Shown here one piece after another: positions 26,000-37,900 of a stretch of 64,000 nucleotides of DNA; the first letter of the stretch is position 1; each line of letters starts with the position of its first letter. The translations under genes and the position numbers were made by a program. The stretch is from Neodiprion pinetum (taxonomy: Eukaryota; Arthropoda; Insecta; Hymenoptera; Diprionidae). Below the pieces are notes generated by a model. It worked only from the letters and a program-made list of their open reading frames with translations, searched no databases and was not told where the DNA came from. The stretch is taken from NCBI RefSeq assembly GCF_021155775.2, contig NC_060237.1:17816970-17880969 (forward strand), given 5' to 3'.

Positions 26000-28900
26000 G
26001 TAAGTTACCAACCAACAAACCATAACCGAGAACCTGATTACGCCTCTTCAGCGCAAACCGAATTATACATACCGTGATTTAATCATTGCCGGGTGTATTA
26101 TAAATTTAAATCATACGTTCCCAAGACAATATCCGTGAACCGCAATGCAATGCGTTGCTCCGTTCGTCATTACACAACGTTGTTGACCAATTTGGAGCAG
26201 AAGTGATTAGCATAATGCCCATTGTTGATGCGTATATGTATGTTACATGTATTACAGATTCGTTGAATAATTATCAACCTGTGCATAGATGAATTAAACT
26301 CATTCACTCGATGATTTAAAATTGCTTACATTACCTCCCCGGCTCTGCAGTAATTGTATGCAATGTATCCCTGTTGCGTCGTTTGGTGTTAAATTGTCTT
26401 ATGGTCGATTTGAATAAGAATATATGATGCGCATGCTGCTGTAAGATCTTGAATTTCAAAGAAATTTATTCTTATTTTTAGCTTAGTTTCTAATTGTTAG
26501 GTCTTATTTGTTGTTTTCAATTCGATCATTCTATTTTAATATTCTTCTTTTGCGAGTAAACCATGCGAAATTGTATACGTTTTGATGTTGTGTAAAAAAT
26601 TTGATGGGAAAAATCTCACACAAAACTAGACGGTATGTTTGAATTTCAGATCGTTTGCTATTTCAAAACGAACCTTATCTCGGAGTTTTTGCAAATTTAT
26701 TGCTGTCCTTCACATTCGCCTTGTTCGTTATTGACCCCGGAGTAAATTTGCAATCTCTGCAATCACTCTGTATTTATCTGTATGTACATAATTTTAGAGA
26801 ATCCTTTAATTCCAAAACTCAAAATTTAGTAAACATCAATATAGTTTACTAGAGAAATTTAAGATTGATATTCAAACAATCACGATTGAATCCTATTACG
26901 TAAAATGCTAAAAAATTCAGCAGATGACGATAGAAATCTCGTTAAAATGTGACAGGCTCATAATTCTGTGAGTTTAAAAAGTTGGAAATTCAAACGTCGA
27001 AGCAAATAAAAAAGTTGAATGGAATTCGTGGAATTTCAAATCTCACGTTACACCGCAAGCCTCTGTAGCTGCTTAACTTCGGTCTCCGCATATGTGCAGT
27101 GTGTTCAAAAGTGGGCTGCGGATATATGTGAAACCAAAAAAGGAAGCAAATAAAGAACGCAAGGTATACTTTCTCTGAAGCGTTCGCGTCTCCGCATCAC
27201 GTCAAGGTTGGTTACAGAATAAACGGTCCTATCAAAACTACGGCGTCGTCGCATCGTGAAAAAACGCTTAATCTTAGACTGATCTTTTTACGAGATTTTA
27301 TAATTCAGTGCAATCGCATACCAGTGTAGAGGTAGAGATTTCTTTTTTTCAAACACATTTTCTTCCACCTCTTGCCGCCCGTTTTATCACCCGCAACATA
27401 AATAATATACTCATAAAACAGGTTTTACTGCATGTTATACACAGACGCGGTACTTCCCAGTTAGAATTTCTTCGCCGACTACCGTCGTCCATCTGCTTTG
27501 GACAAGAAACTAAGTGATCGGAAAGCAGGAACGAGGAAGTAATCTGATAAAACTATAATATGAAGTAACTGTAAAAACGTCGCAAGCCTCCAGGAACGCA
27601 CATTAGTATCGCTAAATTCTCTTGCTTTTTGTACGTGTCATCTTTATTGCTCTGCGACATGTGCTTGCTTTTTGTGCCGATCTAGTCATCTCCACGCTAT
27701 TTTTAACTTTTGCCAAGCTGTCGCGATTTTCCTCCATTCGACGATTCCAGACATATGACTCCAAAAGCAGGCGAATAAATTCATTCGAACTTTTATTGAC
27801 GTTCATCGGAAATCTTATACGTATAATCTGTTGAACTTCAAGATAAACTTAAAAGAATTTTAAGCTTTCTTAGTCATCTCAGGCAGAGGAGCTTACAAAG
27901 ATTTTTGGAACATCAACGTCGGAATAATTTCGAATGCAGATTGTGAAAAAATTTACTGTTTTTTTTTTTTTTTCTTTCTTACGTTTCGACTCAACTTTTC
28001 TGGAAGATACTGAAAATTCTCTAAGAATATATATAATATCAAAGTATTTTGTCTTTCTTATTAGCTATCAGGTTTAACAATTGACATGCAGCTCGGTTAA
28101 TTTTTTGGTATTTTCGGAAGAAAATACTGCTTCAACAGCCCATAAATGTGATGCTCTGATTCTGTATTTGATCTGAAACTAAAAATTTGACCAACTCACA
28201 GAAATTTATTGCTCGTTATTTCTACTAAATAATTGTAATAAATCAATACGAGTTTCACTGCTTAAATTGTTATACACAGTGGTGCCAGAAAAATGGAATT
28301 ACGCTGAATCTACAATTCACTATAAATCAATGCAACAAAGTCAAACAGTCTTTATTCAAAATGAAAATATAGTTAGACATTATCTGTCGTAATGTGAACA
28401 AGAATGAGCAAATATTGATACAAAAATAAAAAATGTCAAAATATCCATTCTGTGAATATCAAGCTTCATCATTCAAATTTTCTCCATACATCACGGCAGA
28501 GTTCAACTTCCATTCTAAATCAATCGAACATGAATTTCATTTCCGTCAACTCGGAGTTAATCTCTTCAAAAATTTTCAACCTTATTTATTAACGTTAACC
28601 AGAATGCACGCGTGTGAATTTAACAGAAGATTTCGAGTTCAAATTCCGTAGCTGAAAAATTTGAGTAAACGAAAACCGCCATAATTCGAATTACTTTTTC
28701 GACCGTTGTGTACACTTATAATGAACGTGCCGATTATCTATCTCTGAATTTGTTTGCTAGACGCAAACAAAACACCGCAATAATACGTGTGCAAACAGAG
28801 AAAACCGGGTAAATTCACGCCTGGATTATACACGACGCGAGTCGCGTTCTACGCGCTAATCCCTTCACACCAATTCGCCTCGCGGTGATGAGCTCGTGCT

Positions 28901-31900
28901 TTCACATCGTCGTCCGTTCGTTCGCCTCTCCCGTATGCAGTCACGTAATCGAATCGGTCCTTAAAATTTGACGAAGGTCCGCCTTCGATCACTCGTGACG
29001 GAGATATTTAAACAGAGTTTGAGCGCCGCACCGCAAAATCGCATGCGGAGGAATTCCGAAGCCAAATTCGCACGTTGCTGGTAATGCGCGACGCACCGGT
29101 GCATGTAACTAGAATTTCTATAGGGATTTTTTTTTTTATATGAAAAATAGAGTCCAGACTATCGGCGCTGCGGTTTGATTGGTTCTTCGAAACAAGTCAA
29201 AGCATGGCGGATACGCGTCCAAACGATAAAAGTGATCAATTCACGATTAGTAAACACTCTCATAGTATTCAATCGACATTTTATGAAACATCGGATTGCA
29301 CGACATGTCCTCCGAGATTGTAAGGGTAATGAAATCAGTCTGAAACGTTCGCTATCATCATTTATGCGTATTCAATGACAAATAGAAATATAACCTAAAA
29401 TGAAAGCGATCCGATCATGAAATTACAAAATGATTACTTTATTGTTCTTTTCAGTTTCTTTTGGAACGAAGTTCCTTATCGCTCGTTCACCGTAGGGGCT
29501 AGGCGGAAAAAAACGACACCAAAAAACCGACACTTTTTGGCTATAGTACTCGTTTGCTATAGTGCGCGCGATCTCCCTCTCTCTCTCTCTCTCTATTCCA
29601 GCGTGTGCGCGCGCTCTCTCTCTCTGTCTCAGCGCTTGGGGTGGGAGACGGCAGCAGCGGTCTCTCTCACTCACAGCGCACGACTATACTTCGCCCCTCT
29701 TTCTCTCTCCTACAGCGTACAACTATACTTTGGGCCGCAGCGCGCTCTCTCACAGCGTACGTCTATACTTTGCCTCTCTTTCTTTTTATATCTTTCAAAA
29801 ACACATTCGTACGATTTTATTACCATTCCTTCATATATTTGATTTTTCATTTAATTATTCTTCAATTAAACGTTCTTAATTTATTCAATGAGCAGTAATA
29901 TAGCGTAAGGAACTTCGTTCGTACCGGCTGTCCCATGACAGCTCTCATGTTTTTTTTGTAAATAAAACGAGTATTTCATACTCGTACAGATTATCTATTT
30001 TTCCACAAGATGCAATGTTTTAAAAAATTTTTCTAGAAAATTTGCGGCATTCGAAGATCACTTTTAAACCTCACACATCATAAGATCGCGTAAAATGCCG
30101 ATATTCAATGCATTTCGAATGAGATTGGCATCAGGGAAACATTGACTAAGCATCGTTCAAATATTCAATAGAATGCGTGAGTTTTCTTGTATCGGACTGA
30201 AATTTTTTTACCGACTTTCTGAAATAAATGTATGAAAAGTATGCATATGTTTACATTGTGTACTTGAGGTACGTGAATAAAAAACATTGATAACATGTAT
30301 ATGTTACACCCACCGTCAGTGGTGTCTGTTGCCCCTAGAATGGGCAACCGAAGTGACACGTTCAATTTAGATTGGCGTTAGCTTCGGTAATGTAGGGATC
30401 TGCTGACTATAAGGCTCATTCGCGCCGTAGCCTCGCATTTTGCACGCACTCGAGTTAGCGGATCCCTACATTACCCAAGCTATCGCCAACCTAAAAACGT
30501 GCTATTTCGGTTGTCTATTCCAGGGGCGACAGATGCCGTGATGGTTGGTGTACCGGGGTCTATTTTCTAGAGACTTTATCGTACAAGCAGCCATTTCTTA
30601 CAAGTTGGCATTACCAAGGAGTGGTCTAATCGCAAATGACTTTCCAACACAATTGTTGCATCAGATATCGGCTATAAAGCCGCTTATGGGATATTTCGAA
30701 ATGAACATCTAAATCGCTGAAAATCGAATATCAATCTTATTATCTAATATTATAACCTAGAAATTAGTTAGTTAAGATTTTTAATTACTAGCCTACCCGT
30801 TTTATAATATTATCGATTACAGAAATATTAGCTTTCACAAAATTTTTTCCTAATAAATATCGTTAAAGTAACGGTATATCCGGAAATTGCCGAAACCGTG
30901 AGAAGTTTGTTACGAAAAAACTCTTCGCGTATTTTTGCAACTCCAAATAGCACTAAACTGATGAAATATTCAACCCAGTTGCTGTGAAATCTGTTGGCGA
31001 TAATCCCTTCGGTTATTGCTATTCACAACGAACTAATTTGCGATATATTGCGAACTAATGGTATGCAATCAGTTCGCTGTACCGTACACGTGCTGTGCCA
31101 CAACGGTCATGAAAATTCAGCCGAAGAAGAGGAACACTAGACGGAATTTCCTGCATTCTTTACTGTAACGTACGCGTCTAAGGATTTTTCCCACATGATA
31201 TTCTATGTTTGGACCGTGTGGAAAACTGTAATGTTAGTATCCGTTACCATACCGAGATCAGAAACTGTGATTGTATAACCTCCGTACTAAAATGCACGCT
31301 GGGTATTGTACAAAACCTACATTTTCCTGAGAATCGTTACCACACGTCGTGATATGTCTCCTTAATAATTGTATCAGAAATGAAAGTGAATGGAGTGGAT
31401 ACACGAATTGACTATACTTGCGAATATTACATTTTACGTATTACATGTACCTTCAACTACCAGTAGACTACCGGTTAGTTATTGTATAAGAGATTTACAT
31501 TCCCGTTTTGATCTGGAATAAAAACGATCATACGCGAATATTTTTCTGGTAAACGATATCCATATTGTAAGTTTGAGAAAACCTTACTAGCTTTACATCG
31601 AACGATTTGACTTTTTTTCTTCCTCGTACTTTTTGAAATACTAAATCAAAATTTCAACCGCAGCGGAGTTGAAACAAAAAAGGTTGAATCGGCTCATCAT
31701 TGTTCTTTCAAGTCTATTTCCGGTGAAGCAATATTATACGGAAAGTTTTGTCACAAAACTGTAGGGACGAAACATGAGGTGATTTCCAAGCACTCAAACT
31801 AATTGGACTTGAGCCTATTAAAATATTCATACAATATTTTGAAATATGCCAAAGAATGCAAAATGAATTGGTTGAAATCTTTTGTTTTTTTTTCCTCGTG

Positions 31901-34900
31901 TGTATAAACAATGAAATAAGTATCGCTTGGATATATTTGATCTTGACATTCGATGAAATTTGTAAGCCTATATTTTCTCCGTGTTCTGTGTTTTCTCCGA
32001 AATTAACCCTAGAACGCATGTACGGGGTAGTTTAAACTACCTCAGCCTTCTTCCAAACTGCGCTTTGAAGCTAAAAATTGACATTATCGGCTGGGTTGAG
32101 TGAATTTTACTTTTTTATTCGAATCAAAATATTTAACTTGCTATTACATAATTCAAGTATCTGTAGTCAGATAAACTATCTAAAGCTATATACTTCACAT
32201 ACCAAAGCTATTTTCTCTGTGAACTCGAATGCTTTGTAAAAAGTGTGCGCTAGTTTATCTTTTTACGCGGAAAATGTATCTAAGAAATGTCTTAGTCGTC
32301 TGCGAGAAACACCGAACGGTGCATTGTTGCCTTTGCGCTACTGCAGTCGAATGAGTTATACGATTCCTTCCTCAATTTATTATTAATAACGATATATATA
32401 CTATTCTTTAAACGAAAGAACTTGAATACATACAAAAACTCCTTACCGATACTTTTTGTTTGTTACATTTTTACTGATTTTTTTCGTATTTCCGTATTCC
32501 GTATTTTTCTAATATTTATATCGCGAAATAAATATGTTCTTTCAACGGGACATTTGAACAGTAATTTTTTCCTAATAGTCTGATGAATCCTTCTCAGAAT
32601 CGCGTTAGAAATTTGGAAGTTGGTTTTTTACAAAAAAAAAAAAATATATAAGATTTTCTTTGAAAAATGACGTTCTTGCCGCTTTTTAGCACATTTTGGT
32701 AGTTTGTTGAATTTTTCACTAACCAAACTTCAACAAAATTGGATTTGGTCTACACCATTCGTTTTCTTATTCAAAAACTCAAAGATCGATTTACTGACGA
32801 GTTCCATTATTGCTTTTAGAAGGATTTTACGAACGAGAAAAGCGTGGAGTTGTTAACTACCCCGCTCTTGCCTTAGAAGGTAAAAAAAGATACGCGCGTT
32901 CTAGGGTTAACACTTTTTGATACACCCTTCCCATGATATTTACCAGAAACGATTAATGCTTATAAACGTTGTGCGGATTCATGTCTCGTAATTTAAGTAT
33001 GCCACCCGTCGGTATTACGTGCATGATTCTTTCCCATGGAAAGTGTCAAGAATAACTAAACGATTTATTACGTGTTATACGCTGGTGAAATGTCTGGTGT
33101 GTCCGTACTTGTCTTTCCTGAAAAATCGTTCGGATGATAAATAATTCAGTTCAGATATTTGGCGATGCAATATTCATTCCGCAGCCGCGCATCGTGGGGC
33201 CTTGCAATGTCACGGACGCGTCGAGTTTGCTGTTTGTAACTTCGTCCGAGATTCCACCTGCCTATTATGCGTTAGTCCGGGGTCCTTGACTCTCCGACCG
33301 CGAACGAGACCACAGCATGCATTTCAGCACGAGCCACATGCTAATCTATAACAAAGGTTTTGTGAAAATGGTAACGACACGAGCAAATTATGTACAAGGT
33401 GTTCGCTGTAGGCGGGAATGTCGGAATTTTTATCGCAACAATCGGAGAAACCAATTCAGAAATGCATAGACAATTGTGTGCTGCTATTGAACTATGCAGA
33501 TTCGGGGATAAAAGCTGAAAATGGACAATTTGCGAAATTTTAGCAATTTTGCCGTCAGTCAACGTCATGATGGTAATACCATCTGCACAAAAATTTAGCT
33601 GATTAGCTTTGTCGCGATTCCTGCATGCATGACGTTATTGTCAAATACTGTGAATCTCAGTAATTGACAATGGCACTAAAAAAAATCTGAGGGGACTACG
33701 TGAAATTTGATGAACCGTGGCAAAATTTGAGGAACTCTTCCGAATGATGAAATCTACAGAGTCCGGCTGAAGACTTTTCATAAGATTTGTTAGAATCTTG
33801 TAGATTATTTAATACAAGTTTTTTCGAAACGATGATGAAGGTATCGAACAGAAGCGATATTTTTTTTTTCCTTAAAAATTGGCAACTAGCCCACAATGTA
33901 CTTCCACACACTCCTTATTTCTTTCAGCTCACGCCCGGTTCTGATTCTCTTAAGCTAAAAGCGCGGCGTCTACAGATTATACAATATCTGCAGTCTCCGC
34001 GGTGAAGGAGGTTTTTTATTTCTATTTCCAATCTTTTCACTTCTTCTTTTTATAAAACGCAACATTCACACGTTCTCTTACAATGGATATTGGCAGGTGC
34101 CTATACCTCTCGATAACCTGACTGCATACACTATTGATATTTAAAAGCTTTCAGCAGCGTTCGGGCAGCCTCCACTGCCACGTTCCGATATCAGCTACCA
34201 GACTCTCGCAAATTGCAGGCTAGGCATTTGCTCGCACTCACGTGTAACCACCTCGGTGATCAGAAACAGTGTTTGTATATGCATATATGGGGGATTCCAT
34301 GTGAACTCGTTTTTCATCTACCAAAAATTACTATCTTTATTTCTTTCTTTCAGTTGGAATGATATTATATAGTGTTTCGAAAAGATTGTCAAATTGTTCT
34401 ACCATCTGATCTGTGTAAATTGCTTTGACGATTTAGATAGGTGTAAATCAAAATTTCAAATAATCAAATTTCAAGATGACCTTTACGTCGAATTTGATAA
34501 TTTCTAATTGATATTGCTAGGAAAACGGAAAAAGTTGTCACCTCTAGTTTGCCGGGAAACATTTTACACTAGATATTGCAGATAATTGGAAAGAAAACTT
34601 CGAAGACGGTGGGTCCTACCGTCAGAAGCACCACCACGATACGGAATATCCCATACAATACACCTGCGATTGGAAGAATAGTATTTCATTGGAGGTAACG
34701 TCGTGAAGTGCAGGTATAGAAATGTTGCCGACGTTGCAGGTAATCTTCGTTGTAGAATTTCTGCTCGAGGCTTCTTCCGTCGCGGTCCATCTTCGCAGAC
34801 CTGCGGAGTCCGGTGATCAGTGGAGCGATGAACGATGGATATAAACGTGCACGTGTACATGAAGGCAGCTCGTGCATGTGGACGGGGGACTTTCCTAGTC

Positions 34901-37900
34901 ACGTGTGAAAGAACCTTAGGAATCTTGCAGCAGCATGCGAGCCGGTCGCCTGACCTTTGTAGTGGTTATTGCCTTATTCCCGCGCATTGCCTATATCCGA
35001 CTGCCGAGATCATCTGCGGCGGCATCTTCTTTACTATGGGAGACTGTTACTGCAAGTAACAGCCTACCGATTCTGGAATTCAGTGAAGAGCTTGCCGGTT
35101 CATGACCTTGGAGTTAGATACGCCTTAGAAACATCTCTGTGTGCCTATTCTTGGTCACTGTACCCGTGTTGAGCGTGAAGTTTCGATCGATCAAGCTTGA
35201 TCAATACGAGTTTGATTAATCAGCGATTGTATCGGTGCAATATTTAATCAACAACTTCACCATTTCGTACCGTGGAACAAGTACCTAGGTTTTGTTCACT
35301 CTTCACAAATTTATCATCGAGGAATCTCAGTGTGAGCATCAACTTGTAGTTTTGGTCCAACATCGATGCTAACTAATCGAGGTTAAACTATTCGTGATAA
35401 TAATGAAAGTTGGAACGAAGACGCGACTAGCTGTTGCTGCGGCGATTCGCTGATGAAATATTATCTCCTTGGCATGTCGCAATACCTTGAGTATGGAGTG
35501 GTAATCGGAAAACGGGTTCAAATCGAGTTCTTCATTCATTTTTGAAAAGACAGTTGCCACTGAAGTTTAACAGATCGTGGCACAGATACAATCGCCGCGT
35601 TTTTTCCTGCAGACTCTCCATGTATATTGTTTTATTAATCAGTCAACTGAGTAATGGTTAACTCTATTATCGACAATGATATTGAACTGTGTACCCTGTA
35701 CAAACTGTACTCGATAAAATTTTGCGTTTTGCACCTAACGCAGTTTCTTCCAAGTTTATTGCACCTGTTCTCAGGATGACGAACCGCCGGAGATAACCTA
35801 TTGCGTAGTGGAGCACACGGGTACGTTAACGTTGCAAGCGATGACCCCGACGCTGCCAATGCCCGCGGAGGAGGAGCTGAATAAAATGTTCCTAGAGCTG
35901 GTGGAGGAGTTGGATCTTACACAAACGAACAGACAAGCGGTCTTGGCTCTACCGGCTAATAAAAAATGGCAGATTTACTGCTCCCGAAAGGGTAATGGCA
36001 CCCTGGACAATGGCGGACTGAGAACAACAGACTTGAGTGGTGATCCCGAGGACTACATCAACAGGGTCAAAACTATCGCTAGTGTAAGTTCTCCGATTCT
36101 TCACCGCCGCCCAGGATGATCCTAATCCCAAATTTCTGCCTTTAACAGACCCCGTTTCCCGAAGAAGGCGAGGAAATTTCAAACCAAATGCGGCAGGTCG
36201 AAGCCCTGAAGACGGCCCTTCGGACCCAGCCGCATAGCTTCGTTTTGAGGTTTATAGAGCTCGATGGTCTTACCGCGCTTCTTCAGGTTTTAGGGACAAT
36301 GGACACGGACGCGACGAACAGCAACCTCCACACGAGTGTTATTGGCTGCTTGAAAGCTCTTATGAACAATTCGGTAGGTACATCTTGCATTAACAGAGAA
36401 AATGAGTGACCGATCACTGGACTTGACGAGCCTTTATTCTGGAAATCCTTGCCCTCTTACAGAACGGCAGAGCTCACGTGCTGGCTCATCCAACAGCCAT
36501 AAATACGATATCACAGTCCCTCGCTACGGAAAATATTAAGACGAAAATATCGGTTTTGGAAATACTCGGTGCTGTTTGCCTCGTACCCGGCGGTCACCGG
36601 AAGGTCCTCGAAGCGATGTTACACTTCCAGCAATATCACTCTGAGAGAACAAGGTTTCAGAGCATAGTGAACGATCTGGACAAGAATTTCGGTATATACA
36701 AGGATAACCTGTCTCTGAAGACGGCGATAATGTCGTTTATAAACGCGGTGCTGAATTACGGCCCCGGACAAGTCACCCTAGAGTTCAGACTTCACTTGAG
36801 GTACGAACTGCTGATGCTCGGTATTCAACCCATCATCGAGAAGCTGAGAAAATATGAGAACGAGACGCTGGACAGGCACTTGGACTTCTTCGAGATGGTC
36901 AGAAATGAAGATGAGAAGGAATTGGCCCGGAAATTCGAGAAGGAACACGTCGACACGAAGAGCGCTACAGCTATGTTCGATTTGTTGAGAAGAAAGCTCA
37001 GTCATACTGCAGCGTATCCTCATCTTTTGAGTCTGTTGGAGCATTGTCTTCTACTGCCTCGTATGTATGAAATTCTCTAGTCAGCGCTTCTGGAAATGCT
37101 TCCGTCGGCGTGATTAACCCTTCCCTAATTATTTCTAACAGTTGACTACGGCTCGCACCCTCAACACTGGCTCCTCTTTGACCGGATCGTTCAGCAGATC
37201 GTCCTTCAGTCGGAAGGTACCGGAACTCCACCGACAAAAAATCCAGATGTTGCTCCAATCGAGATAAACGTTAAGGAAATTGTCCATCTTCTTGCGAAGG
37301 AGGAAGAGCTTGTAGCGGCCAAGAAGAAGGCCGAAGAACTGGAAAAAGAAAACTCGGACATGTCATCCCGGCTGGCCAAGAAGGAACAGGAACTGGACCT
37401 TAGGACGCAGGAAAAAGTGAGTATACCATATTAAAAAAAAAAACAAACTGAAAAAACTGGTCGAAGTCAAGACCTAGGTGGCACACTATTTTTTAATGAT
37501 ATTAAGTCAATGTGCAGTCGACTTCTCGAATTGACAACCTGGCAGACATTCGTGAATGTCTGGTTGATATGTTGTCTACTAAAGGCTTCAAACGCGATCT
37601 TTTCATGAGTTTCTGTTTAGTTGACTTCATTTTCTGCTGAAATAAGTCAAAAATTGAATTTGTGTTACTTGAGGAATTGTCAATTTTGATGTCCCGTAAT
37701 CACAACTTTCGCAGGAAGACATGGAGGCCAGTCTATCGAGGATAAAGGAACGGCTTGAGAAGGAGACGTCGTTGCACATAGAGACGAAACAACGAATATC
37801 CGAGCTCCAGGACAACATGGAGACCCTTTCGCGGCAGATAAACAATGAAAAGTCGGAGAGAAAGCGACTGGAACAGCTCGTTGCTTCGGGGAGTCTTCCG

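Larger units (their letters stand above)
26000..35774 (+). other. Daam: Daam intron 1 (9.8 kb) with transposon insertions
   Basis: It runs from GTAAGT after CLQ to CTGTTCTCAG before DDEPPEITY and is phase 0. It contains three transposon-like elements (29.46-29.92, 30.31-30.55 and 32.01-32.91 kb) and a CT-rich block. A large first intron is usual for enhancer-bearing insect developmental genes. No other exon was recognised inside it. Confidence 0.85.

Noticed and set aside
29417..29898. Ser/Leu-rich open frames of 97-141 codons
   Set aside because: Translations of CT microsatellite inside a MITE-like element within a Daam intron.
36778..37044. Minus-strand open frames across Daam exons
   Set aside because: Shadows of the plus-strand coding exons, which have full domain and splice support.
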